Source: Pseudorasbora parva (lineage: Eukaryota > Chordata > Actinopteri > Cypriniformes > Gobionidae). From it: 64,000 nt of DNA. Shown here in pieces: positions 44,291-55,059 of this stretch. Every line of letters starts with the position of its first letter. Positions within the stretch are counted from its first letter, which is position 1. The position numbers and the translations under genes were made by a program. A model generated the notes under the pieces. That model had not been told where the DNA came from. It saw only the letters and a program-made list of their open reading frames with translations, and ran no database searches. The DNA lies in contig NC_090177.1 in assembly GCF_024679245.1 (NCBI RefSeq), positions 39,077,303 to 39,141,302 of the forward strand. The letters run 5' to 3'.

Positions 44291-44623
44291 ATGGCGCAAG
44301 CGACGAGCAAATGTTTTTGTAGCGTACCAGGCTGTTCTAATTACTCCCAAAAGCAGCCATATCTGTCGTTTCATTCCTTCCCTGTTGATGGTGAAGTTCG
44401 GCAGAAATGGGTTCATGCAATTCGGTGGGATGAAGGACCAAATTTTACTATTAGAAAAGGGAGCACTTTTGTCTGCAGTAGACACTTCACAACAGATGAC
44501 TACGTTTTAGGGATCACTGTTCGCCGCTTGAAACTAGAGACTGTCCCTAGCCTTTTTCTTTGGAATGAGTTCACCCCTAAAGGAAAAAGACGTCACACAA
44601 GACGTTCACTTGGACAACCATAA
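44291..44623 (+). CDS. THAP-domain protein, 110 aa
   Basis: The intact ORF starts MAQATSKCFCSVPGCSNYSQ. It has the THAP C2CH set: CSVPGC (Cys-x4-Cys), VRQKWVHAIR (the core Trp) and FVCSRHF (Cys-x2-His), closed by an AVPxxF-like ETVPSLFLW. After the domain there is a basic tail (KGKRRHTRRSLGQP) and a stop. Kolobok-type transposases begin with such a domain, but no catalytic domain follows, so it is a DNA-binding remnant or an accessory ORF. Expression is unknown. Confidence 0.75.
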   Translation: MAQATSKCFCSVPGCSNYSQKQPYLSFHSFPVDGEVRQKWVHAIRWDEGPNFTIRKGSTFVCSRHFTTDDYVLGITVRRLKLETVPSLFLWNEFTPKGKRRHTRRSLGQP

Positions 44624-44781
44624 ACAGAACAAATTGATACCATAATGCCTAATTAAAAGCAGACTTTAATGTTTTAGTAATATAGTATATGTCCTACTAT
44701 ACATACATAATGTCTAAGTGGACACGCAAATAATTTGTCACTCAGTAAAAGTTAACGTTAGCCAGATCGCTCTCTACTTAC

Positions 44782-44941
44782 CTTGATAATTATGAACAAA
44801 TTCCTCGTGGAAAAATTTGTATCCTTTATTAATTTTTTTATTTTTGGTGATGGAGTTTTCCTCCACGAGTCTTGAAACATCCGCAAATGTTATAATTGGC
44901 AGGTTAGTTAGTGCAGTTGTGTAAACTACTCTCTGGTCCAT
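44782..44941 (-). CDS. Exon-like frame in the THAP element
   Basis: From ATG 44941 it encodes MDQRVVYTTALTNLPIITFA, then DVSRLVEENSITKNKKINKG and YKFFHEEFVHNYQ. It ends in a consensus donor CAAG|GTAAGT (edge 44782). The KGYKFFxExxxH pattern recalls the N-terminal part of fish SWIM-zinc-finger/YqaJ-type proteins found near THAP elements. That match is from memory and needs a search. The following exon was not found. Confidence 0.45.
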
Positions 44942-45540
44942 TTTGCCGATTTTGCCGGGTGATGTATTGCTTTGTTGACGCTTGACAGGAACTCCGCTTC
45001 CACAACGGTTACGTATTTCCGGTTTTTGTGAGAAAGGTCTATTTGTACTCGTGAAAACGCAGGCCACAAGAAGTAGTTAGGTGAGTTTTTTTTTTTTTTG
45101 ATCACTTTTACTCGGGACATGCTAGCTGGCAACATAGGATTCCATTCATTATGCTAAGCTAAGCTAGCGGCGACCCTGCAAAAAATTGCATTTGCCCACA
45201 TATCTAAATGTAGCAAAGAGGTGAATAAGACTTGTTTTTAAAACAGTGGAGTGTTCCTTTAAGGCTTTATATAATGTAAATGAATGAGTTATACAAAAAA
45301 TTCTCCCCCCTCACAGTTGTCATGAAGGGAAAAATTAGCCGTATAGACCAAAACCACAATCTGTACCAGACTGTAAACATGTTTTTTTTCTACTGTAAAG
45401 TTGGGCATTTTAACATGGGGCTCAGTGAGATTCTGCTCCTTCTGGAGCCTGTCCCTAGTGGCCAGTCGATGAACTGTAGTTTCACTTCCGTATTGACTTC
45501 AACAGAAACTGGAGGAGGTTGCCGCTTGCGCATGTTGTCA

Positions 45541-46072
45541 CTGTTTTCACAAATTCACTTTTTGTAGTTTACATGGTTTTATTTATAATTTTTTTTAAAA
45601 CATGCACTTTTAAACACCTTTTCAAAAGTTTGCATTTTCAGGCCCTCTAAGGCGCGTTGGCGAGTCAACCAAACTAATTTTCTACCAAATTCAATAGGCA
45701 TGTGGCTAGGCATGTGGACAGTAGGCATGCGCGTCCTTCTCGCAGTGTTCACTATCAGAGCTCAGCTGTTGAACACGCTTCACATAGACATGCACATATG
45801 ATGCTCTATTACTGCAGGCCACTTCCCTCATGATCCCGTGTGTGTGTGTGTGTGTGTGTGTGAGCCTGTTTATGTGGTTTATGAGGACACAAATTTGTAT
45901 AACTACATGGGTATTACACTGGTATTACTCTATAAATGTGGTTTATGAGGACATATCAAATGTCCTCATAATTCAAATGGCCTTAAAACATACTAAATTA
46001 TGTTTTTTTGAGAAAGTAAAAATGCAGAATGTTTCCTGTGATGGGTAGGTTTAGGGGCAGGGGCAGTGCAAG
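45541..46072. other. Intergenic repeat DNA
   Basis: (GT)n at 45838-45862. Then a dispersed repeat with TGGTTTATGAGGACA twice and GGTAGGTTTAGGGGCAGGGG, the host of the solo LTR. It continues after the LTR at 47063-47270. Confidence 0.5.
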
Positions 46073-47062
46073 TGTCAGGGTTCTGCCCTGGCAGCTCTGT
46101 CTGTTTTGTCTTTGTTTAATGTTTCTATGTTTGTGTTGTGTCTTAGAGTCTGTCATGTGTTCCTCTTGTCCTGCCTCCTTGTTTGCTGTTACCACGCCCC
46201 CTTGTTTAGTCTGGTCTAGTCCTAATTGTGCTCACCTGTTCCTCGTGTGCTCTGGTCTCTTTATATTGTGCTACCTTCCCTCATGTCTTTGCTGGTTCGT
46301 TGCATTTGTGTGCGTTTGTTTGTCCGTGCAAGCTTCTAGCCCAGTGTCAAGTCAGTTCTAGTTTTAGTGTCTCCTGTTTTTCTAGCTTTGGATTTATTTT
46401 CAGTTTTTTCTTTGTTCCTGAGTTTTTTAGTCTAGTGAAGTTTCTGTCTTTATTTTGCTCGTTTTCTCCAGGTTTCATTTTGGTATTTTACTCTAGCCTT
46501 ATTGTTTAGTTGCCTTGGTTTTGATAGCTTACGTTTTTATTTTATTTTTCCTGTTTTCCACTTTTATTTTCAGTTCAGTCTTTTTATAGAGATTGGTTTT
46601 GTTTTATTTTTCCTCGTTTTCTAGCTTCAGTTATTATTTAAGTTTTTGTTTCATTTAGTCTCAGTTTGTCTGTTGTTTCTTGTTGTCTTGTCTAGAATCT
46701 TGTCGTGTGTGTGTCCTGTGTTGTTTTCTGTCCTAAGTTTTTCCCTGGCCACTGTCTCCACTGCCTGTCAGCCAAGAAGGGAGCTGATTCTGTGAGACCA
46801 TCAAGCCTCTGGTTCCTGCCTGGATTGGTCCACCATCGCCCTGCCTGGTGTTGCCTCACTAGCTGTCGTCAAGTTCATTGGCTGCCTGGACTGGTCTCAG
46901 TGGTCATCCTCTCCTGCCTGTCGTCGTGGTGTCTGTCCCCTGCCCTGGTGTTTGGACTGTCACTCATCCACTACCCTATTGTGTCTTGTTGATCTGTCTT
47001 ATTAATAAACTGTCCTTGTTGTTCACTCTGCATCTGGGTCCTCCACTTCCTGATCCTTGACA
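46073..47062 (+). mobile_element. Solo LTR, 990 bp
   Basis: It starts TGTCAGGGTTCTGCCCTGGC and ends ATCCTTGACA, the TG...CA form of an LTR. GCAAG and GTAAG flank it (5-bp duplication with one mismatch). AATAAA lies near 47004 and a TATA-like TTTATATTGTG near 46259. It interrupts a dispersed repeat whose parts resume on both sides. No internal genes remain. Confidence 0.75.
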
Positions 47063-47270
47063 GTAAGGGGATAGACAATACGGTTTGTACAGTATAAAAA
47101 CCATTACGCCTATGGAGAGTCCCTGTAAACCACATAGACCAACGTGTGTGTTTGTGTGTGTGTGTGTGTTTGTGAGCGTTTCCGCCATGATCCGCTTCTT
47201 ACCCCACTTAAACCGCAGAGACGCACCTTTAGGAAAAGATGCCACAACATGTCCAGATGCAGACTTAGAC

Positions 47271-48139
47271 GTTATATAACCGGAACAGGCAGTGTGTCTA
47301 AGTGTTTTTGACTTTAACATGAGTCAAATGAGACAAACTTACTGCTGTACATTTGCTTTAAACTCCATTGTGACATAATATATTTAGAGTAAATAAATAA
47401 CTACACAGATGCAAATGTTTGGCTCTTATCTTGCCACAGAGCAAATTTAAAGCTTAGCAACCTCCACAGAACTACTACTAGCCTGTATTTTGTTATAATT
47501 ACAGTTCAGCACGTATGTACACACAGACACACACACACACACACTAAAAGAGGACTTTATTCTGAAACAGCTGTGCACAACACAGCAAATCCATTGCAAA
47601 TGTGGCGAGGGCCAGCATACTGTAAGGAGGCTCTTGTTAAGGTTTTGCTGCCAGACTGCTGAGTCATCTCAAGACTGTGGCTTATTTTAACAGAGCCTCC
47701 TCAGTAGCTCCGGCTCTGGGGTTTTCCACACACACAATCTGCCTATTATTGCAACACCACAGGCACAGCCCAGGGCACTAAACGCCCTGGAGACGAGACC
47801 AGAGCTACACTGGAAAGAGAAATATGGCAGGAGCTGTGCTGAGACCCACAGGGTGACTAGTGTTTAATGCTCCCAACACACTCGCAGTTCACTGTATTTG
47901 AGAAAATGTTGCGTTATGAAATGCAGAGACATGCAGGTTGGGGCTTCAAATATGAAGATGTCACACATGAATCGGCTCCTCTGAGTCTAGAAATGCATTG
48001 AGAGTCTTTGGGGTGTGCCGGAGGAGACTTTACAGAGTGCTGGACTTTTGCATTGTCAATACAAAATCGTGACCAAAAACTGACACACCTCTTGATGGAA
48101 ATAAATGGTGTGATGTTATTTACATCAATCCACTAGGGA
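47271..48139. other. Intergenic, (CA)n at 47521-47544
   Basis: No gene found. 47560-47990 has mixed composition without repeats I recognise and might be single-copy. Confidence 0.4.
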
Positions 48140-48835
48140 ATACCGTTTTCTTTAAAGGTGAATATGGTCTGCAGCAATGCTTAGGTAGGTGGAGCGTGTC
48201 AAAGTAACATCCACATGGATGGAGGACCCAAGGTTTCCCAGCAGAACATTGCCCAAAGCATCACACTGCCTCCGCCGGCTCGCCTTCTTCCCATAGTGCA
48301 TCCTGGGGCCATGTGTTCCCCGAGTAAGAGACACACACACACCAGGCCATCAACATGATGTAAAAGAAAACTGATTCATCAGACCAGGCCTCCTTTTTCC
48401 ATCGCTCTTTTGTCCAGTTGGTGCTTTCGGCGGGGTCAGGGGTCAGCATGGGCACCCTGACTGATCTATCCTGCCCCATACGCAACAAACTGCGATGCTC
48501 TGTGTATTCTGACACCTTTCTATCAGAACCAGCATTAACTTCTGGAGCAGTTTGAGCTCCGGTAGCTCGTCTGTTTGATCGGACCACACGGGCCAGCCTT
48601 CGCTCCCCACGTGCATCAATGAGCCTTGGCCGCCCATGACCCTGTGGCCGGTTCTCCACTGTTCCTCTTGGAGCACTTTTGATAGAGACTGACCACTGCA
48701 GACCGGGAACAGCCCACAAGAGCTGCAGTTTTGGAGATGCTCTGACACAGGCGTCTAACCATCACAATTTGGCCCTTGTCAAACTCACTCAAATCCTTAC
48801 TCTTGCCAATTTTTCCTGCTTTTAACACATCAACT
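48140..48835 (-). pseudogene. Tc1-like transposase relic
   Basis: In broken frames it encodes [19 protein letters not shown] and [20 protein letters not shown] (helix-turn-helix), then [20 protein letters not shown], then WTKERWKKEAWSDESVFF (first catalytic Asp). The C-terminal half is largely deleted, leaving STYLSIAADHIHL at 48150-48190. Several frameshifts, not functional. Confidence 0.8.
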
Positions 48836-48908
48836 TTGAGGACAAAATGTTCACTTGATGCCTATATATTCACTTCACCTTTGTTATGCCTGATCGGTGT
48901 ACATATAA

Positions 48909-48911
<3 letters not shown>

Positions 48912-48949
<38 letters not shown>
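48912..48949. repeat. (GT)n microsatellite
   Basis: About 19 GT units. Confidence 0.9.
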
Positions 48950-48950
<1 letters not shown>

Positions 48951-50847
48951 CGTCAAAGCTGAATTTTCAGCATCATTACGCTAGTCTTTATTGTATCGGG
49001 ATAGATTTTTCTTCAAGATTCTTTGATGAATATAAATTTCAAAACAACAGCATTTATTAATGTATCTTCGCTGAATACAAGTAGTAGTTCTGGCAGTGCA
49101 TATGAAATGTGTGTAAATATATATTATCAATTATATAATTAAAATATGAAACCTGTATGTTTATAAATATGCATACACTGTACATGTACTCGTGGCCATC
49201 CTAATAGCATTGTAACGGTCGCAACAATTGCGTAGAAACTACAAATATAATCATGTTGAAACCACAACTCTTTTTAATTTAGTCAAAAATTATGTCATTT
49301 ACAGTGCTTTCCAATCAACCTACACACGACTATTACATGTTGCATATTGCTGTTTGCATTTAGCATTGTTTTTCCCATTACGCCGTTACTGGGTCATGAC
49401 CCTATAAAGTTAAGAACCATGTGAGAAAATTTCATGCCGACACGAACTGAACCATGTCTGATCGTTAAATGCTTGGTGACTTTGAACAGATCTTTCACAG
49501 TCTGTCATTTCATTTAGTGATTTATTACGCTATGATAACAAGCGGGTTGTGGCGTGTTTCGGATTAATCCTATACTTCCCTTCACACCTCATTTTGTTGA
49601 TGAAGGAGTACGGCGCTTAACTTCCACAGGTTCCTGCGCAACAGCAAAACATTCATCCCGGCGAAAAAAAGCCCTGTTTGACAACTTCTTTGATGGCCTC
49701 ACAGTGAAACTGACAGCTGAGACGGGACGTTATTAGTCAGTGAGGCCATTGTCCGGGCATGTGCCGCAGAGGCACTTGAGGTTGAGAGTCGGGTAAGAGA
49801 TTGAAACTCGCCTACAATGCATCTGATTAGCAGTAAACTCCCTGCGTTTGCCTTGGGTCTCTACAAACGAATTAAGATCATTCAGATTACAATGCCACAA
49901 AATCTTCCTTTTTTATTGGGACAATGTGTGCCTAATGACAAAAACATTTCCTGTTTAATCTATTTTAACCATCACAGAGATGACAATTTTTTTTTATACC
50001 TTTGGCAACGGGTATGTAGGCAGAATACGGAGAGAATTGTAGTAATAACAGTGTTGCCCAATGGAAAACACAATAAAAAAACACATCCATCAAGTTTTCC
50101 ATGCAGTCGGGATACATTTCTAGAACAAAAAAACTGTGCTTTCCGTGCGATTGAAGAACTTTTACTAGGAAATGAATCCAGATTCTTTGTTCAAATACTT
50201 ATGAAATGTTAAAGAGTGCAGCGGTGAGTCATACTTCATCTATGGTTAATGTCTCCTGAAGCAGCATCTTGCTTTCAGTTATAATACTGAGCGTGTCCTC
50301 CATTTCGCGTGAGGTAAAAATGTCTCTTAAAAGTGTGAAGTCGACACCAAAATCCACTCTGGCGTTGCGAGAGGGAAACTGCCGTTGATTTATGGTGAAG
50401 AGTAATCCATTGGGTCTTTCTTTTCCTTTTGACTTACGCAATAAAAGTGCATTAAAACACCCACATGTACAAATCCATCCACTGTGCACGTGTGCACGCC
50501 AAAATGTGTCACTGTGAAAAAAGGGGGGAAAGAAAAGATGGCCTACACGAGTCTTCAAGGCTTTTATCAGATGTTTCCTTAACACTGGGCCTTCATTTCC
50601 TTGTCTGCAGTCTCGCCCTCTTTTGGATCCAGTGATGTGTTCAAGCTGAGAAATCTGGATGATACTATAATCACACTGCATTAGTGAGCTGTAGAAAAAA
50701 GAACAGATGGATTCAGTTAAATCACTTTTCAGCAGACTAGTTTTTTTTCATGCACAAATGTTGGACATGACATAAAATCAAATTATCACAAGCCCCATTT
50801 TGTGGATATCTAATGCTTGAGTGTAATTCAATTGCACTGTTCTTTGT

Positions 50848-50849
<2 letters not shown>
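48950..50849. other. Intergenic, possibly single-copy
   Basis: Low in recognisable repeats. The open frames 49817-50212 (plus) and 50229-50681 (minus) resemble no family and are not supported as genes. 49600-49840 is less AT-rich and could hold a conserved non-coding element. Confidence 0.35.

Positions 50850-50911
<62 letters not shown>
50850..50911. repeat. (TA)n microsatellite
   Basis: About 31 TA units, bordered by the inverted words ACAAATA and TATTTGT, so the whole can fold on itself. Confidence 0.95.
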
Positions 50912-50917
<6 letters not shown>

Positions 50918-51044
50918 ATATAGTGCGTTAACATATGTTAAAAATATTTAACCTAATTAATGCATCATCTGTTTTTTAGTCATTCTTTGGCTAGCGTTAC
51001 ATTATGTGATCAAGCTCTTATTCACACAAATGATTTTAAACCTA

Positions 51045-51420
51045 AAGGTGCAGTGTGTAATATGTATGAGGATCTATTGACAGAAATGCTATATAATATA
51101 CATAACTATGTTTTCAGTGGTGTTTAAAGACCTTACATAATGGAGCGTTATGCTTTGATTACCTTAGAATGAGTCATTTCTCTCTACATACACCTCGGAT
51201 CATTTACAGTGAAGTCGCCATTTTGCGCCGCCATGTTTCTACGGTAGCCCTAAATGGACAAACTGCTCTACAGAGCTCTAGCTACACTCTGCTGTCTCAG
51301 AAAACTTCTTTGTCCTGTGTCAGCCATCATAGCTTCTCTATGTGCTTCGAAATGGAGGAGTGAGCGGTCGCAATTCACAACCTCACCCCTAGATGCCGCT
51401 CAAATTCACACACCGCACCA
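51045..51420. mobile_element. TTAA-associated MITE
   Basis: The ends AAAGGTGCAGTGTGTAA and, reversed, TGGTGCGGTGTGTGAA are similar. TTAA follows on the right (51421-51424) and lies just outside on the left (51035-51038). It has GCCATTTTGCGCCGCCATG inside. About 376 bp, no ORF. Confidence 0.6.
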
Positions 51421-52859
51421 TTAAGCGCGACAAGACAAAAGAGAACGCAGTGCAGTCTGTGAAAGACCTGTCTAAAGCCCTATTCACACGGGATCAGTAT
51501 TATCTGGAGACCTCTGGTGATTTGTAATAATTGCAGAGAATGTCTGTGATCTTAATCCCGTACGAATCGGCCATGTCTGTAATTTGTAAAGTAAAAAATT
51601 CCCCTGCAAATTCCCCACCATATTTCGGCAAACACCGAGGTCCTGTGATAATAGTAGTAACGTGCGAATCGGCATCTCTGTGATTTGGCCAAGATTAGGC
51701 GGATCGTATATCATTTTTGCAAGGTTTTTATTTCCTGTCCTCATTTCTATCTTTATCTTTCATGAAGAACGGGGGCTGCATTCATAATGCGCACCGTTAT
51801 GAATTCCTGCATGGATTATACTTTCACTTTAGAATGAGTACCAATTTTGGAGCAAATCGATTGAATGGTGTGTTTAATATTAATATCAATACTATTCTTA
51901 ATGAAAAACATAACAACAGAACAGTACAACGACAAGCTCGCTTAAATTTGTGCTTTTACATTCAGCTTTAAAGCTGAATCTTCCGCCGTATACTGTCAGC
52001 TTCTCACTCGTGATGAATGAAATCTGACTCCTGCCGCTGGTCTGTTCTCAGTTCAGTTTTTAACTGTAGCGTCTGTTCTCTAACTGAACGAAATTATTTG
52101 TATTACTATAAAACAATCAGAACGATATCGATAAATATGACTGTTCATGATTTCATACAGCTATATCTATAACGATAAAACATTTACAAGTCTTGGCATC
52201 ATATCCAGGAGATAAATCGAGTAAAATCTGCAGGCTTTGCTTATCACGTGCCACGCAAAATTCAGAAATGAAAATGAGATGCGCGTGACAGCACGTCAGA
52301 TCCACTTCATGTGTGACAGCGGCAGATCTTAAAGTGACAGCAGCCTAATAAACCAGTTACTGTGATGTCTGTCATTAATGTCAATCAAAGAAAAAAGGTA
52401 CCAGAGAAAGGTGTAGCTTTAATAAGGATTAATCTATAATTCTGATTCATGCAGTTAAGAAAAGTGTTTGATAACTTTAGCCATTTTCTTTATATTTCCT
52501 AACTGTTAGAAAAGTAAGGCCACAGGTAAATATGACATGTATTACAATCGGTTTATGTGAAGATTGTTTTAAATGAACTTCAAATAAAAGTTGTTATTTT
52601 TAAAAAAGCCTAATAAATGTTGACATTGATGTAGCTTTCAATAATACTGCTGAATGTCTATCATTAATGTTAAAAAAATATATAATTTTCATAGACATCA
52701 GTATCAGTGATCCTGGTCTTCATTCATAAAAAGATGCAATTACATAATATCATAATTTCAAAATATTAAAAACTCCAATGTTTTGAAACATTAATCACAT
52801 GTGTGATTAATTACTTTTTGTTTATGTAAAAACGTTTACTTTATTAATGATTGAAAGCA

Positions 52860-52902
<43 letters not shown>

Positions 52903-52912
52903 TATATATGTA
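51421..52912. other. Intergenic, (CA)n at 52861-52899
   Basis: A MITE-like terminus AAAGCCCTATTCACACGGGA sits at 51475 without a clear partner. Otherwise AT-rich with no gene. Confidence 0.4.
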
Positions 52913-53288
52913 CACTGTAAAAAATTTTTTAGAAAAAAAGTTACCTGGTTGCCTTAAAATTTTGAGTTAATTGAAATTACATTTTTGAGTTAATACAATG
53001 AATTTTTTTTGAGATTCGACAACCTTTATTTAAATATTATTACAAGATTTTGTAAGCATATTGGGTAATTGTGTGTGTTTTATATCTGATGACGCAGTGA
53101 AGCATGCCAAATAGTGCTATTTTCATGATTTATCAATTTTTTTTTATGTGGTTCAGATACAATAATATTTTGAGTGTCTATTTATTAAACAAATGTCCTT
53201 CATTGTATCAACTCAAATGTTTTATTTCAATAAACTCAAAATTTTAAGGCAACCAGGTTACCGACAAAAACCAACAATATTTGTTTAC

Positions 53289-53292
<4 letters not shown>
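52913..53292. mobile_element. MITE, sister of 26683-27043
   Basis: CACTGTAAAAAA and TTTACAGTG ends; GTTACCTGGTTGCCTTAAAA and TTTTAAGGCAACCAGGTTAC arms. It is followed at once by a (TA)n tract (53301-53360). Confidence 0.8.
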
Positions 53293-53361
<69 letters not shown>

Positions 53362-53894
53362 TTATTAAATATACATATGGTCTAATTTCTCTGTTTCATT
53401 CTTTCAACTTTTGCGATTATAATGGGATCAAATACGATTTTTTAAAAACATCCCACTGAATCGATTAACAATCCGAAATAATTTTATTATGACCACACCA
53501 GTGTGCTTCTGAAATCCTAAAGAATCTATTAATGACTCTCCAGTAACAGGTCAATCACTTAGGGGAGCTATTGGGAGTTTTAGACTTTTCTTTAAATCTT
53601 ATTTGACGTCCTACATCGATTAATTGGTTCCAAATTCCAAATCCTTTGGGATCATCAGGGAGCTATTTCATGCAGAATCTTCGGTATGCCTCTCAAAACG
53701 GCAAAATAATATTTCGCCTATAGAATATATATTTTTTGGACAGAGCGCTCTTTCACAGAGCTCAATCCAATAAATGAAAAGCAGATGTTATTCAGGATAA
53801 TTGATTCCCGAGAACACGCGAACGGTTCTCCATGCTAGGACACACAGCCAACCCTTCCAGAAGAAATGCTGAGCAGAATCATTTAATTTTACCC

Positions 53895-54278
53895 TCAAAG
53901 CTCGACGTCTCCCTCCCCGCAGCTGCCCAGATGTGATAAATGTCTGTTCCTGCCGGTCTGAACGGCGACGCGGTTCTTGAAGCGCACGAGCGCGAGCGCG
54001 ATCTCCGCGTTCCACGCCGTTCCCTCCTGCTGGCACCTGAAGTCGATCTCTTTCCCGCCGTCCATCACGATGGTGAAGTACACCAGACCCCGTTTGTACT
54101 CCACGCAGTCCAGCGTGGTCATCCGCTCGAAGCGCATCTCTTTGCTGCTCTCGCCTTTACAGTCGTACAGCCGGAGCCCTTCCTCTGACAGAACGCAACG
54201 CTTCTTCTTCCACAGCTGCAGAAGTCCATTACTCCTCTTCTCCAGATAACCGTCCTTCATGACTTTACACTGGTTCAT
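53895..54278 (-). CDS. phlda3: PH-like domain family A member 3
   Basis: PHLDA3 is a small protein made almost wholly of a pleckstrin-homology domain. In mammals it is a direct p53 target that competes with AKT for membrane phosphoinositides and so dampens AKT signalling. The ORF is 127 codons plus TGA, the same length as human PHLDA3. From MNQCKVMKDGYLEKRSNGLL it continues with QLWKKKRCVLSEEGLRLYDC. YLEKRSxGLLQLWKxKRCVL is the family hallmark. The phosphoinositide-loop basics (KRS, KKKR) are present. The centre VYFTIVMDGGKEIDFRCQQE and WNAEIALALVRFKN complete the fold. A putative acceptor TTTCACAG|T at 54299 suggests a 5' UTR intron. The upstream in-frame codons (to 54344) are therefore not used. 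The poly(A) signal is uncertain (AATAAA candidate at 53483-53488). Confidence 0.95.
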   Translation of the reverse strand: MNQCKVMKDGYLEKRSNGLLQLWKKKRCVLSEEGLRLYDCKGESSKEMRFERMTTLDCVEYKRGLVYFTIVMDGGKEIDFRCQQEGTAWNAEIALALVRFKNRVAVQTGRNRHLSHLGSCGEGDVEL

Positions 54279-54588
54279 TGTGAATAAAGGTTGGTGTGAC
54301 TGTGAAACAGAAAGAAGCGTGATAAGAACCGGCGAAGCGTTCACTGATGTTTTCGCGTGGCGTTAACGACAGAATATTGCACGCAAACGCGCATAACCAC
54401 TGTGCGCCCACTACATACAATAAAGAACGCCTTCATTTATTCGTTTAGCTCAACTTTAAAGGTTTCTGCCGAAGCCCGTTCTTGGTTATAACACATCGTC
54501 GCTGCATTGCCGCCAGACAGCTCTGTGGCTAAAGATCAATTTCCGACTATTATATATTGTTACAATGTACTTGGAAGTCCCGAACGCT

Positions 54589-54608
54589 GGGCATGTTGGT
54601 ACTTGTTC
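54589..54608. promoter_or_regulatory. Candidate p53 response element
   Basis: GGGCATGTTGGTACTTGTTC consists of two abutting RRRCWWGYYY half-sites with intact CATG and CTTG cores, 18 of 20 consensus positions and no spacer. It lies about 311 bp upstream of the phlda3 ATG. The call is by consensus match plus the known p53 control of this gene. Confidence 0.5.
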
Positions 54609-54649
54609 CTCTGAAAGAGACTCTCGTGTTTCTGAAGGAGCACCCCCCC

Positions 54650-55004
54650 CCCAACCCCCCATCCGCCGTGACGTCACGGGGATTAGTCCTACTTTAACTG
54701 CACTCTGGAATGCACTCTGCCGCCTCTGCCTGATAAACATTAGCTTGTACTTCCATTCATGTTCTGACATCTTGAGAAGATCAGATGATTTTCTAATGCA
54801 GGTCCTTTCTTTGATTCTCTCGAATAACTCAGACTTGATAGTTAACGCCTGGCTCAGAAAAAAATTAAATAAAAAATCTATCAACTTTCAATTGTCTGTA
54901 TAGGACACCAAAAATAATCTGTTTAAAATTCCTAAAAGTTGCAAACTATTAAAAAAATGTTTGTATGGTTTCTTATGAAAATTACACAATATCAAACAGA
55001 CCTC

Positions 55005-55059
<55 letters not shown>

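Larger units (their letters stand above)
43661..45258. mobile_element. TTAA-flanked Kolobok-like THAP element
   Basis: The long imperfect terminal inverted repeats exceed 250 bp and share CATTTAGATATGTGGGCAAA, GGGTCGCCGCTAGCTTAGCT, ATTCATTATG-type blocks and TACTTCTTGTGGCCTGC. TTAA flanks both ends (43657-43660 and 45259-45262). An intact THAP ORF (plus) and a second exon-like frame (minus) converge inside. A 27-bp poly-C run at 43852-43878 replaces a T/A run of the other arm. Confidence 0.85.
43190..45540. repeat. Dispersed repeat (copy 2), split by insertion
   Basis: The left part 43190-43656 matches the 24.2-kb copy (CCACCTGTCACTCA, GTGGCCACGCCCTTAATTAT). The repeat resumes at 45263 (GGCTTTATATAATGTAAATG). 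The Kolobok-like element lies between, in a TTAA of the repeat. Confidence 0.7.

Noticed and set aside
49817..50681. Two sizeable frames (131 and 150 codons) between tnni1 and phlda3
   Set aside because: No domain, no family resemblance, non-biased codon composition and no supporting splice structure.
53940..54249. Plus-strand frames over phlda3
   Set aside because: They are antisense shadows of the phlda3 coding exon.
54279..54344. N-terminal extension of phlda3 in the same frame
   Set aside because: The added codons cross a polypyrimidine tract and an acceptor-like CAG, have no ATG that fits and are absent from the family. The protein starting at 54278 already has the family's length.
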